A DNA stretch of 64,000 nt, taken from assembly GCA_948099385.1 (NCBI GenBank), contig CANUEZ040000210.1, positions 999,501 through 1,063,500 on the forward strand. The letters run 5' to 3'. Below are positions 33,243 through 45,430 of the stretch, piece by piece. The DNA is from Fasciola hepatica. Lineage: Eukaryota; Platyhelminthes; Trematoda; Plagiorchiida; Fasciolidae. The first letter of the stretch is position 1, and each line of letters starts with the position of its first letter. Below the pieces are notes generated by a model. It saw only the letters and a program-made list of their open reading frames with translations. It was not told the origin of the DNA and did no database searches. The translations under genes were made by a program, and so were the position numbers.

Positions 33243-33395
33243 GTTCAACGACAGGTGCGGTGATCGATCGGTAATCATGATGGACACTGAGCTCTTCTGT
33301 TCCCGGTTCGAGTCCTGCTTCGGCCGCTGCCGGTCACTCTCGCCAGTTCCCTAAATATGCGTCATTGTGTTACAATAAAAGGAAGTAAATAAAAT
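33243..33395 (+). repeat. SINE family B copy
   Basis: Plus-oriented: A-box-like TGATCGATCGG, B box GGTTCGAGTCC, the CCGGTCACTCTCGCCAGTTCC body and an AATAAA-rich end after TGTGTTACAATAAAAGG. The body and tail match the copies at 42,495 and 50,505. Confidence 0.7.
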
Positions 33396-34332
33396 GACAA
33401 ATTATATTCCTGTTAGGGGTACGCAACCGAATGCAGGCAGTCAAATGGGGAGCTGACCGATGAAAGCAAGATTCGAACGCGAGACCGAAAGGCTTAAAGG
33501 TCAACATAGTGACCACTTGTCTCCATAACTTGTGCCACTAGGGGCTTTGAACTATGACCTTGACATCTGGAGTAAATGGCCATACGGAATCCAAATAAGT
33601 CAAAGGTCCTAACGAATCACGTGACGTCGGACTCCTGTCTATCAGTTAAACACTAAATGCGAAGTCGAAGCTAATTGGAAAAATGATCCTTATAAACCTT
33701 CCGAACTGTGTTCAAAACTTACGTCATAGTTGGTTCATTTTACGCCTGAATTTTCTACAGATGCGTTGAACATATGGAAAACCGTTTTGGCTGGTTGTTA
33801 GTTCTTTTATATTCGCAATGAGAAAAAGTTGTCATCATCCAGCTCAGTTTGAGGGATCATGATGCAATTGTCTGGATCATCCGTGGAGGACAACTTTCCG
33901 AATTATTATTTGGAGCTTGTAGACTCCCTTCAAAGTATTGATATTACTAATGCGCTGTTTCTACATTCATTGTTCGTCCACTAACTCGGGTGTTCTTTCC
34001 AATTTCGATCAAGATTCTGCTGATGATTGGTTCGTCACTAAGATACGAACACGTGTGGGAATCGATAGCTGCTATTCATTTACGGGAAGATGACTGGAGT
34101 TCGGCAAAGTAACCAGCGAAATTCGATAGTCGATCGTGCATTGTGCTGTGCATATCATCTCTCGGTCTGTGAATATCGCTACGGTTCTTTTGAACTCTCT
34201 TTTGTTGGTTTGTGCTGTGTAGTGACTCTATCGCAATTCCTTTCAGCACTAATTAATATTAATTCCTTTTCTTTCATCGAGTTCTAATGAACTTAGCGTT
34301 TCAAAGTGTAGGATCAACGTGGACCCCATTCG

Positions 34333-35066
34333 GTAGCAGCCGTTCGTAACATCGGTTTTCGGTCGGTTTGTTTAGTAGCCATTTTACACGGATCAACATT
34401 GAATTCATATGAAGGAAATCGACGACCGAATGCTTGGTTGGCGTTTTGTTTAAATGTATTGGTTTAATTCATCAAAATGTCCTTAAAACCTCCATATAGA
34501 TCGCTCTATTTTATTCCCTTGAAATGGACAAAATAAGGACAAGTAATCGGAAAATCATAAATTAGGAGATAGAAATGAACATGGTAGAAAGTGATTTGGG
34601 AAAAGTGAAAGAAATTACCGAAGCATATCACGCATTTCAAACGGTTGGCACAAACCGGCCGAAACCGGTAGGTTTTTGGCCGGTTTTCGAACGATTTTTA
34701 CTATTACGCCGATCGGTTTTCGAGCGGTTTCTGAACGATTTCCGAGCAGTTTGTGCCAATCGTTTGAAATGCGTGATACGCTTAGTTAATTTCTTTCACT
34801 TTTCCCGAGTTACTTATTACGGTGTTCATTTGTATCTCCTAATTTATGATTTTTCGATAATTGTCCTTATTTTACCAATTTCGAGGGAGTAAAAAAGAGC
34901 GATCTATATCGAGGTATTTCGATAAATCAAACCAATACATTTAAATAAAACGTCATCTAAGCCTTGCACATTACTCCGGTCGTCAATTTCCTTCGTATGA
35001 ATTCAATGTTGATCCGTGTAAAACGGCTGCTAAACAAACCGATCGGTTTCGGAGTGGTTTTGCTAC
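34333..35066. mobile_element. 734-bp fold-back element (MITE or Foldback type)
   Basis: Arms 34,333-34,655 and 34,749-35,066 are reverse complements over about 320 bases with modest divergence. Landmarks are GTAGCA...TGCTAC at the rims, CGGATCAACATTGAATTCATA against TATGAATTCAATGTTGATCCG (20-mer parts), and CGCATTTCAAACG against CGTTTGAAATGCG at the inner rims. The 93-bp loop is made of degenerate CGGTTTTCGAaCGATTT units that also occur at the rims. No transposase frame is seen. It lies in intron 1 of the G-alpha-o gene, so the pre-mRNA would contain a long hairpin. Confidence 0.85.
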
Positions 35067-35319
35067 AAGGGTCTTTCTCCCCACTAATCCTAACAATGTC
35101 CTAGCACGAAGTGTACGTTTCAATCGGTTTGCCCAATCCGGCTAAGTTCATATAGGAAGTATCTTTCCTTACGTATATGGCACAGCGAGAGTCACATGCG
35201 ACTATGGCGTGATGTTGCTGTTGCAATGGATGGTATTGACTTCAAGGCCTGCATTTTGTTCGGCAGAATTTATGACGATACAATACAGTGGAATCGTGAT
35301 TGATTGTTCCCAATGGCCA

Positions 35320-35530
35320 GTGGTGGTCGAGTGGTTAGGAAAGTGAAACTGCCACCGCCGGTCACTTTGGTGGTAGACAGTATTCCACTGTCGTCCGGCA
35401 TGTGACCGCACCTGACCTTTTGGGACCTTATGTGGTTCTCTGCCATTGCAAGTTCCATGGTCAGATTTTTTTATTGCATGGTCGCGCATGAGTACAGTGT
35501 AAGAGGTGTACAGCGTTAAACAGTAGGGCA
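35320..35530 (+). repeat. SINE family A copy (plus), with a second family A piece at its end
   Basis: A box TGGTCGAGTGG at 35,324, then the family body GGTGGTAGACAGTATTCCACTGTCGTCCGG and CTTTTGGGACCTTATGTGGTTCTC (read in parts). After 35,484 the word GCGCATGAGTACAGTG is in the opposite orientation, so a second, inverted piece appears to be joined. It abuts the 3' end of the RTE LINE. Confidence 0.65.
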
Positions 35531-35544
35531 AGCCCCACTAACCA

Positions 35545-37850
35545 CCGCCTTTCTCACCATGTGGCACGTTGAATAAGAAAGTATGAATATACAGGATGGA
35601 CAGGGAGTGGACCTACACGGGTGCGAAAAAGGAAAGAACGCCCTGACAGCCAACACACGGAATACACAGCCTCACTGTACAAACGTACATCGACCAATCG
35701 TTCTGATTTGACAGAAAATGACAACACGATCGCCACTGTTCGTGGTTCGCCGCAATATCTTTTAGTGTCCCCAGCCAACTGGTTGAGGGATCTTTTGGAC
35801 CCCAACCACGAATACGTGAAGCACCTACTTCTCCTAAGTCTGCTGTACATTTCCTCATTCCTCGCTGCCACATAATCTGTTGACCTCCACATGGTTTCTT
35901 CCACTCCTGAGGAAGAAAGGAAAATAGGGCACAGTGCTGTAGACGTGTGTCTGCCATACGTAGCGCGTGCCCTCACCAACGAAGCCTACTAACCTGGATA
36001 CGCTATGATACAGAACTACCTGAAGTGGTACCCCATACCCGATTTCTGACTTCAGTATTGCTTGCTCGGTCATTCTATCCAATCTTAGCGATACTACGCA
36101 AGCATTGTCGAAAACTTCAAGACGACGAATATCTTCCGCATGCAGACCCCAAGTCTCGCAACAATACAGCAGAACTTAACGCATTGCCGCACAGTACACG
36201 TGACCTCTTAGCTTCAGGGAAATATCAGGTCGGCGCCACAAGTGCTTCAATCCAGCGTACGCCCCTTGAGCTCATCTCTACTACCGTGTTCCCATCCGTC
36301 GTCACGCTGCTTCCAAGGTAACTTAAGCGGTCAACAGTTGTTGGCACCTCCCCATTGAGCATCAAGCTTGGAATCCTTGACGTCCAGTCTTGGAACATCA
36401 CTTTTCACTTTGGAGGTGCAAAGAGCATGCCGGGTGGAGCTACAACTCTCGCAAGTCTATCTAGTGCACGTTGAGCATGTTCCGTTCATTCCAACACGTA
36501 GACAAGGTCATCTGCGTGAGCTAGGTCACACAGCTTCTCAGTATTTCATATTTCGATGCCCACATCCTGGAGATCACCCAAGGCATTCTCCATTATCTCG
36601 TCCATGACGAAGTTAAGCAAGAATGGAGAAATTAGACATCCCTGTCGAACACTGCTGGTCCTTTCGAACCGACCGGATAGTTCACAGTAATCCCTTACGC
36701 GGCCAGAAGTATGGGAGTACAATGACCTCAGTAGATTCACAAACTTCTGGGGCATACCTTTTCGCTGAAGAGCACTGAAAAGCGCTGTTCGATTGGCTCG
36801 ATCGAAGGCGTCCTTCAAGTCAAGGAAAACCATTCTTGTCGGTCGGCGGTGTGTGTGACGCGCCTCAAGAATTTGACGGAGAGTTAAAATCTGATCGATG
36901 CATCCTCGACCTGGGCGGAATTCGGCCTGTTGTTTGTGGGCGTTCCTCTCGCGAGCAGGTGTGAGACGACGCAACAAAATCGAGGCTAATACCTTGGAGA
37001 TCATCGGAATCAAGCTAATCCCACGATGATTACTACAGTCGTTTCGTATTCCCTTCTTGAAGATGGTTATAATCAATGACTCACCCCATAATAGCGGGAT
37101 ACGTTCTTCGTTCCAAATGTCCCGGATCAATGTGGTAAGTGATTTTATCAATGCACCACCACCCATTTCGAAAAGAACTGAGGAAAGTTCGTCGGAACTG
37201 GCCGCTTTTCCTCGTTTTAGTAATCGAATGCACGACTCTACTTCTACTTCCAATGGGGGTTCACGTGATACTCCCCAAGGAATTGCAGTTGTTGACGTCG
37301 GACTAACTACATTAGCGCGTAGCCAGCTAAACTGCTCCTTGAAGTATTCGACCCAACGGTCGAGCCTTTGCTCTTTACCATGAATGTGCTCTCCATTTCT
37401 ATCGCATATCGTTTCGCTGACTGGGGTTTGCCATCCACCGGTGTCGCGAATACGTCTGAAAAGTCTTTATCTGTTACCTAAAGCAGCTGCTATTTTCATT
37501 TCTTCGGCTACCTTGACCCACCAATATTTGCGACCATTCCTAAAGCTTTTCGTAACCTGCCTTTGTAGTTTTCTACATATCTTATTCATCTCACTGTTCG
37601 AGAACAGACATTTTTGCTCTATCAGCCTGATCGACTCTTGCGAAATCCAGTGTCTTTGATAGACATCGGATCTGGGACCATAGGTGAAACCTGCTGCCAC
37701 GTGCATTGCCTGCTGGATATGGGCCCGATGCTCATCTACATTACTGTTCGTCGTAGATCCTAGCTCATGTGCTAATTTTTGTTCATAACGGTTGCGGACC
37801 TCTGGATCAAACAAATGCTGCACTGCTAACCAGGTTTGCGGTTTGCGTCA
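35545..37850 (-). mobile_element. RTE-type LINE, 5'-truncated, several nonsense changes
   Basis: The minus-strand ORF2 runs from the linker (37,823) through RT to the C-terminus (about 35,560). The RT frame 37,253-36,546 has the fingers (LLKRGKAASSDELSS), KKGIRNDCSNHRGISLI, AEFRPGRGCIDQI, MVFLDLKDAFD (catalytic Asp), SSVRQGCLISPFLLNFV. After an in-frame TGA at 36,546-36,548 it continues to KLCDLAHADDLVYVLE (the ADD catalytic box, near 36,515) and another TGA. The C-terminal part (35,957-35,640) contains WGPKDPSTSWLGTLKDIAANHE. The endonuclease is missing. RTE elements retrotranspose by target-primed reverse transcription. It lies antisense in G-alpha-o intron 1. Confidence 0.82.
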
Positions 37851-38189
37851 ATGACCATGGAGATGGAGAGATAATCGCATTAAAACTAACGCATGGCCAG
37901 ACTCTACGTACGTGGTCCTGTCCGCGAGGAAGCTGGGTGGCTGAGTGGAAGCCCATTTGCTTTGACCAATTATTATCCCACTAATTTTACCGACCGATTC
38001 GCCAGTTCAGATCGACCCCCAACCTGGAGGACCAGGATGCTGGAATTTGTCTGGCCTTTACCGATTGATCTGTCAGGCATGATTGCATCTCCGGCTTGAG
38101 GAAGCCATCCTGTATAGCTCTCTGGGTCATAGAGGTACGCAAGCCATCACACCACGTCAAGCTGCAGTCTCGTCGTGATGGATGAGGTT

Positions 38190-38425
38190 TATCCCATTGC
38201 GTCAAAGGCCCCCGCGCACTATTAGGGATAGACAGCCATAAGACTCCGAGACTTGGAGCAGAGAAACTCATAAGGTCCCAAAAGGTCAGATGTGGTAACT
38301 GGCCGGACGACAGTGGGGATTACTGTCTACCATCAAATTGACCGACGGTGCCCAGACGGGAACCTCTGACCTCCGAATTGGTAAGAAAACGCTCTAAACC
38401 ACCCGACCAACACCGTTCTATGGGT
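38190..38425 (-). repeat. SINE family A copy with tRNA-like head
   Basis: The reverse complement starts TTGGTCGGGTGGTTTAGAGCG (A box) and AGAGGTTCCCGTCTGGGC (B-box region), then GGTAGACAGTAATCCCCACTG, GGGACCTTATGAGTTTCTC and CTATCCCTAATAGTGCGC. This copy best shows the tRNA origin of the family. Confidence 0.7.
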
Positions 38426-38679
38426 TATTCTCCTTCTGCTGCACTCACATACAAGCATGGAATAAAAAAAACGATAGCTAAAAGTTTTAAAACAATAAAA
38501 GAGAAAATGGGTTTGATAAGTTTCTGACTTGTTCATGTCCTTATGCAATTCTGCTGCTAATTAGTGCTGTTTCGACTGGATGCAGTATTGCGTTGCCTTC
38601 AGCTGTATAATAAGGTTTTTCTTTCCCAAATTCGGGCGTCCCGTCAATTTCTTAGTGTTTATGGGGGGTTTGTTCACGT

Positions 38680-39085
38680 AACCCACCTACCAGAGGGCCG
38701 AAGTCATTAAGTGAAATGACTAGGTGTCGTGGTCAGCGGCCTAGTTGCATTCGGTCTCTTTCTCCTCCACGATTTCCACTCTTTCTAACTGCATGCTTGC
38801 GCATGAGTGCAGTGAAAGCGGTCACCCCATAGCCACAAAAGCCCGCTGTGCTATTAGGGATAACCGGAAACAGACCGTAAGACTTGGACGGAGAACCACA
38901 TAAGATCCCAATAGGCCAGGTGTGGTAACGAGCCGGGCGACAGCGGAGATTACTGTTTTCGGCTTTTTTCTCACTTTAGGCTTCTATTCATTCTGCCCTG
39001 AACTTGACGATGCTGGGTTGTGGCAACAAAAAGCAGAGCACAGCAGTGGGAGGTTAATGGTTTAATTGAATTGAACCCAACCTAT
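38680..39085 (+). repeat. Dispersed repeat D, copy 2, split by a SINE
   Basis: 38,690-38,790 matches 1,318-1,395 and 38,960-39,085 matches 1,390-1,515. The gap is filled by a family A SINE. Confidence 0.5.
38810..38960 (-). repeat. SINE family A copy inserted in repeat D
   Basis: Plus-strand words GCGCATGAGTGCAGTGAAAG, GCTATTAGGGATAACC, GAGAACCACATAAGATCCC, GGTGTGGTAACGAGCCGGGC. The tRNA head is missing. Confidence 0.7.
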
Positions 39086-39167
39086 TCATGAGTGCCCTGA
39101 GGAAGGGGGCACATCCCAGTACCAGGAGTGTCCACTACGCTATTAAGGATGATTCTATTACTAGATG

Positions 39168-39345
39168 TTGAAGCATGAGTGCAGTGGAGGGAGTATACCC
39201 CCATAACTTTGAAATTCCGCCACTCTATTGCAGATGATCAGAAACCGGACCCTTTGGAGTGAAGGAAGACCGCATAAGCTCGCAACAGGCCAGGTATGGT
39301 AATGAGCTAAGCCACAATGGATTACCGTCCACCACCTGTTATATG
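39168..39345 (-). repeat. SINE family A copy
   Basis: Plus-strand words GCATGAGTGCAGTGGAGGG, GGCCAGGTATGGTAATGAGC, GATTACCGTCCACCACC. A tRNA-like piece (GAGTTCGAATCTCGCCAC at 39,379) follows on the plus strand. Confidence 0.65.
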
Positions 39346-39349
39346 GGGC

Positions 39350-41640
39350 AGTAGTTAAATGTTCAGTATAGCAGACTGAGTTCGAATCTCGCCACAGTTG
39401 TCAACTGCCCCCCCCCCCTGGCAGCATGCAATTGGCCGCTTTCTCTTCCTGAAAATGTTGTGAGAATTTTGTGAAAGACACTCCGATGGTGCTGGATCAC
39501 CAATTGGGTTGTCCGCGCACAAGACCGTAAGGTCAGTCTTATCAAGCTGCGGGAAGCTGGTAATCCTGACACCGGATTAGAATTATACCTGATATTCAAC
39601 TAGAAAAACCCATTTAGCCACAAGTTACGTAAGCAATTATCGCGCACTAATCGATTGTCGCATCCATTTCATATGCATGGAAAACTTGTGAATCCGCCTG
39701 GATTTCAGGTGAATGAACTTCCCAGCAGTTATTGTTGATCGTTTTGTTCTCGGTCGTCATTCTTCTCGTTTGGATACTGACTGGGAATTGTAAGAGTATG
39801 ATGAGTAGTGAACAGTACTGGGGTACAAGATCTATTTCGCCTGAAGGTCGATTGGAAAAAAGTGAGTTTTGATTATAAAGAAGCTACAATCCTCGAAATA
39901 AATGATGATGATAGTTGGGTATTGACAACTGAAATGTTCTGAGTTTAGTAAAAGAAAAGTTCGAAACGCCTTGGCATGTCTTGTGCACAGATGTTCATAC
40001 AGATAAAGCTTGCAGGAGAATAGAAATGAAAAATACTGTGCGCACAAACTACAAAACGGATATCATTCATCAGCAAGGATAAGTTACAACGTGGTTAGGC
40101 CACATCCTTGTGAACTGAGTCATTTAGAAAACCTGAAGACTTGCATAGTGACTACGTGAACTACGGGGAATATTAGCATTACTTTAATGCCTATCTCGCT
40201 GCAAAGATGCTATGCGCATGAAGGACATACCCACAAAGAGCAGGTTGTGTTTCGTGTCGATCGGGGGTACGTCAAATCGAATCTTCAGCCGAAAGTCACT
40301 TACCCACCATCAAGTTTACCACGTGTCGATAGGACGTTCACGCGCCCTTCAACTCTGTCGACAGGATTGCAATGGGGAACCGTTTATTGAGAATTGGAGC
40401 ACGTTTGATGGATAGCCCGTGTGAACAACGAATTATCTGATCGTGCGTCGTACGCGGAGTACCGCACTGTGTCTGAGATAACAACACAGTCCCCACCTCC
40501 CTTGATGATTCAAACCTATTTATCACATGCTGAATCATCGCCTGTCTTAGTGTGAGTTGTTTACGTGTTCTGACCAAATCTGGAGGAAGTGAAACCACGA
40601 TCAGACTGTGAATTGGTGCGAGGGTATGGAGAAAGTTTTGTGCGTACAGCCTCATAGATACGTATCGATTTTGTGGCTGGAACCCAAGAGATGAGGGTTG
40701 CTGTGTGTGTGATAAGAAGATTACATGTTAGTATAACTCTATGATCACGTGAGTAACACCAACACTGGAAAAAGAACAGTTGTCTTCACTGATTTCCAGT
40801 AGCACCTTCCCAGATTGTATAGGTGGCTAGAACCACAACCGGTTATTCGTTGGTTTGATTAGAGGATTTTTAGTGTTGTGAAGAGAGAGAGAGACATTGT
40901 GAAGTTATGTGAATCGTGTGTCATTGTGCATGCCAGTATGGACATGCGGTGTTATTTACGTATCAAACTAGCATGTCATTAGTGACAGGGAAATATTGTT
41001 TCTTTTACTACATTTTCTCAAGGGATTGTGTCCATCATGGGTTACCGAAGATGGAATCGGTTATGGGTGTAGCGGTAGCCCTATAGTAAGAAGTCCGAAT
41101 GTATAGCTCACCGCGTGAGTGAGTTCATTTACATTTTTCTCCCGGAACTCGAATTTATCCATTAACTGTGGTCCTAATATGTATATCATATTATAGCACC
41201 GTATACAATACAATATTTCACTATGCAGTATCAACAGTGAACTCACCACTGAAACAGCTGCACAATGCTTTTCATGACTTTCAATGATGAGTTGCGCGTT
41301 GATACTGCGTGATAAACGATTGTATAAAACATTGATGTTGGCCTGATTACAGCTTCAACTGATTATGCTATTCACTGAAGACAAAATGCGCACTCCAGGT
41401 AAACAAAAAATTCGTTTGCTACATCTCGGACGTGCAATCACCTAATGCGAAATAGCACTTTCCAACAATGGAAAAACGAATCGACACCGAAGTGAGTCCA
41501 CTCGCAGATCGCCTGAAAAATTCTCGCAACCACTTGAGAGGAACAACTTGGAGTCTGCAAACCGCTTACATTTTTTGTTTCCGCCGTTCCAGTATCGTAT
41601 CTGAATTAATGAGATCTGATGCGTTTCGTCATCCAGGTCT
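39350..41640. other. Intron 1 stretch without recognised genes
   Basis: A run of C near 39,409-39,418. Open frames at 40,187-40,655 on both strands match nothing I know. Confidence 0.35.
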
Positions 41641-41659
41641 TCTTTTTAATACATAAGTT

Positions 41660-42270
41660 TCCAACCCCTCATCCCATTGAATGCTCGCCACTTGAGCGCT
41701 TATATTCAGTCCAAGAAATCCATCTCTTATCATAAACTAAGGAGTCCCATTGTAAACTACAATATCGAATTTCGGTCTGGTATTGGAACACAAATATCGA
41801 GATTAATGAGGAAATCGGGCGTGACGAAAGTTTTCCACCATCCAACATATGGTCTCGTTCACTCTCTCCAAAATCGCATGCTACGGTCATTCTGTTTGTG
41901 AACCTCGAGACGCCTTCTCGGTATACTACCCGCGAGTGATTACGTTACCGACGTCTTGGTCAGACGAATTCAACATAAGATTGGTCTCATGATTGCACAG
42001 ATTTTTATCACACAAGCCCGAGGAAGGAGGTATGATTTTGACGGGGCATCGATTGTAATCAACTGGCAAATTACTTGATTGATATCACCAGTTTCAGTCA
42101 CCTTGAGAAATCACGAGGTCACCGCCATTTTGAGCACCATATTCTACTGCAAAAGACCGAGTTCGAGAAAAGGCGTATATCAACATCTCACCAATAATAA
42201 TACAGTTTACAAGAAACCGTTAGGAAGTGAAACAGATCAGGGGATTCCATACGATGATATTTGAAAGAAA
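41660..42270 (+). pseudogene. Probable PLE 3' part (linker and GIY-YIG end)
   Basis: Plus-strand translation contains NIEFRSGIGTQISRLMRKSGVTKVF, a form of the PLE linker Y..G.SE.I.R...K.GI...F, and RRYDFDGASIVINW, resembling the H.FDF....I.. block after GIY-YIG. Frames are broken and the GIY-YIG motif itself is not seen. Confidence 0.4.
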
Positions 42271-42494
42271 ATTATGAAACTCCACTGAAAAGGCGTATAG
42301 GACAACCGAAAATCTCTTACACCGACCCACAGATTCGTTCGTCTAGCCTCTAACACAACATTTCCACATCGGAACCGAAAGCTGCACTCTGGCTGGACGT
42401 TTTAACTCGAACAAAACAAATTCACGTGTGACAAAAAACCTCTTACTGTTATTCTTACCTTTACTTACTTTTTTTAAATTATATAGTGGTACTA

Positions 42495-42632
42495 TATTTC
42501 AGTAAGGGGGCCACGGCCATTTAGAGGCTGTCAGTTGGGGAAGGTAACCAGCAGCGGAAGCAGGGCTCCAATCCGGGACAGGAGGGTTTAAATGCCATCA
42601 TGATAACCGTTGGACCATCGCCATGGGATCAG
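42495..42632 (-). repeat. SINE family B copy
   Basis: The reverse complement starts GCGATGGTCCAACGGTTATC (perfect A box TGGTCCAACGG), followed by CCCGGATTGGAGCCCTGC (B box), CTTCCCCAACTGACAGCC and GCCCCCTTACTGAAATATAG. Confidence 0.72.
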
Positions 42633-43594
42633 AGCCATGACATGGTCAGCATACAGCCCCTACCTCAACCCAATGAAGAACTTTCGAGAACTTCTGACCC
42701 GCCGGGTAAGCCAAGGATGGCAAGATGTATGCATTGACAGATGAACTCGCGATCGCACTGAGACGAGAATGGAACAATATCCGTCAAGGTGGGATGCAGT
42801 CTTTCACGAAAGGCATAACGATAAGGTATACTGGGATCTTCAAAAGGTATGATCGTAGCACGCAAATCGAAGATATAAGTGAGCTTTCTTAGGTTGTGGT
42901 AACCTTTTGCCCTGGTAAATTTTCCTGTTTTTCCACGATAACTTTGTTTCAGTACGTGGTTTTTGTCTGAAATTCGTTATCCTAATTTAGAATTGGATCT
43001 CAGATTTTTGACAAGAGATGGAATTCTTGGGGTAATTATAAGTGCCCAAATCATTGAAATTCAAGAAGGGCGTGCGGACGTGAATTTGTCTCGAGGTATA
43101 TTTCATCGAACTCTGAGGGCGATCTATTGTGATGATTGTGATAATTATCTTATCCGATGAAGTTACGCAAACATCTGTTTGTTAGTGTCCGTTCAAAAGT
43201 ACCATGAATGGACGGTTCCGGTAACCCATGGCAGCGAATATTTCGACGTCCTGTTATACGTAATTTTGTTCAAATATCCCAAATTTGGACCTGCGTATGG
43301 CGGGTGGGTGAGTGGGTGGGATCATGACCGAATAACAACGACTACGTAAGTCTCGCACGTGATGAGTGAATCGGAAAATCGGTTCGTTCTTTGTCGAACG
43401 GTAACCAGTTTTCGTGTGAGACTCAGTACAACCGGTCAGCACTGGGTTGGTTCCGTTTCTGTACCGTTGGGAATAAATAGAGACAGCAATTCATTCACAT
43501 CATTCTCGTTCGTCTGCTCGAAATCTTCCTCTCTCTTGTGTTGTGCTTCGAGGTTATGCCCACCATAGTTGCCCTTTCGGGTACTTTTTTCCTT

Positions 43595-43775
43595 GTTTCT
43601 GTGTGAGTGCGATAAAAGGGGCACATCCCATCGCCACAAGGGCGAATCGCATTATTGGAGAGAACCAACAAACACAACCCTGAAGTTTAGAGTGGAAAAT
43701 CATTAGGTCAGATGCGGTCACGAGTCCAGGTCGACGACAGACTGCTGTTTGCCACCAGAGTTGGTGTTCGCATCG
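43595..43775 (-). repeat. SINE family A copy, diverged
   Basis: Plus-strand words GTGAGTGCGATAAAAGGGGC, CGCATTATTGGAG, CATTAGGTCAGATGCGGTCACGAG, GACTGCTGTTTGCCACCAGAG. It ends about 115 bases before exon 2. Confidence 0.55.
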
Positions 43776-43890
43776 GCCACCTCCAGCTCAATAGTCTGAC
43801 CTTTAGGAAATACCGGCTACTTGCTGTATATGATGACGCAACTTTTTTTGATCAAGTTTTACGTTTTCATTTCTCTCGCTTATTTTTCAG

Positions 43891-43933
43891 GTGCTGGAGA
43901 GTCCGGAAAAAGTACCATCGTCAAGCAGATGAA
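43891..43933 (+). CDS. GNAO1: G protein alpha-o subunit, exon 2
   Basis: The acceptor TATTTTTCAG precedes GT, which completes Gly40. The exon encodes AGESGKSTIVKQM and two bases of Lys54, giving the P-loop GAGESGKST (residues 40-48) that binds the GTP phosphates. The 43-base length and phases (1 in, 2 out) are those of the equivalent exon in vertebrate Gi/o genes. Donor GTAAGTG at 43,934. Intron 2 is 8.9 kb. Confidence 0.97.
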
Positions 43934-44769
43934 GTAAGTGATCGACCACTTCTCATACCTTTAATTTTTTCGCTTCCTATTGTTGCTACCTTTTACTGTC
44001 TCAGCTGCAGCGTCATGAATATCTGTACTCGGTTAGAATTAGGTTTTTTCCCCGAGTGATTTCGTTTTTTTCGGCGACGAGCGTTTTGTATCCCATAGGA
44101 CTCGGTAAGTATAAATGATTCAACTTTAAAACAACCTGTGTTTAGGTTTAGTACAAAGTGACCTAGGTGTCATTTTCCACCACTGTGCACTAGCTCACTT
44201 TGTTCAAATTATTCACCGTTTTATCCTCGAGTCACGCAATCTATCGTCGTTATGCTCCGCACCCCCTCCCCCTCTCACTTGACTAATACCCCGGCGTTTG
44301 GTGGTGGAGAACAGTTGAATCCCACCTCACGCTGACAAAATCGTGTCCAGTCCAGTGGCCAGAAACAAAATTGGATAAAGGGTGCGTATGATTTGCTGAG
44401 GATAGTGAATATATCGGGCAAATTTGAATGTGATCAAAAATGTGTGTGAGAAAAAAATTATACGTGAAGATATAGTTAGACTAGCGATTCAGGCGTGTTT
44501 TAAGACCATTTACTATCACGTCAATTCGGTCCACAAATAGCGAACAACAGCGTAAACAATAGTGCTATTTAATAGGTAGAGAGGCGCGGGGGAGGGAGGA
44601 TTTTGCATGTCAAACGAGCGAGAAACGGATTTGAGGAAAATGGGGCTGAGGACATGGTTTAGGTTAGGATTACAATCTAACAATAATTGTCACAAGCATC
44701 ATTATGTTTGCTAATGATAAAGTCAGCAAGGGTCTCTGCTAATGCTGCTAAAACAAGATGTAAGTAGTA

Positions 44770-45030
44770 TCTACAGGTGGATGAATGAAGCATCTCGGAA
44801 ACACGGTCGTTTTTGCGGTTACTGCTACTCATCAGGTATGCGTATCCTTTACTTCTTGTCCCATTCATCCTTATAGTTGTACACTCCGTATGTGCTCGTT
44901 CAAAGCAATCTGATTTGTGCATCAGGCGTGGGTGAGTAGATGCTTCTCTCAGACGAATCACAACTGTGGATTCTTCTGCAAGGAACGTCCACTCCCAACT
45001 CTGATGTACAAATTAGATTGTTGCGAACAA
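44770..45030 (-). repeat. Dispersed repeat C, copy 1, with a decayed hammerhead-like core
   Basis: Direct repeat of 49,880-50,150. Shared words are GCTACTCATCAGGT (ACTACTCATCAGGT), TTGTACACTC, GGAACGTCCACTC and CTGATG.ACAAAT. On the minus strand CTGATGAG and an AAAA stretch stand at hammerhead spacing, but the GUC cleavage triplet is lost. Confidence 0.55.
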
Positions 45031-45430
45031 ACTAGGGAGTTCCTTTTTTCCACTTTAAACCTGGAAGATTATCAGGGAACAGTAAAGTCAGTGAGTGAGA
45101 ATGCAAAGAATGGCAAGCTGAAGTACAAGGGGACTAAATTTTGGTCGATAGAAAGGTAATTTAGCGTACTTCAGTAAACATTTTCAGTATAAGTTAGTCC
45201 AAGAAAGACCCTTTCCAAAAAACCTTAGGGAAGACAATAATAGCCAGTGTAATAGTATGGGAGATCAATAAAAGTTTGATAGCTTAAATCACATTGAAGA
45301 TAACGAAGTTCGTTCCAACTGTCTTGAAATACATTCACACTTTCAGTTCCAGTTCAGGAGTGTCGGGGAAAAACCATAATGGGCGTATTGGCGACCACTG
45401 AGATTACGGCAAATAATAAGCAGACTTGTA

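Noticed and set aside
42963..43160. An alternative G-alpha-o exon after a TTTGTTTCAG acceptor
   Set aside because: The frame has no similarity to G-alpha and no donor near its end; open length is within chance.
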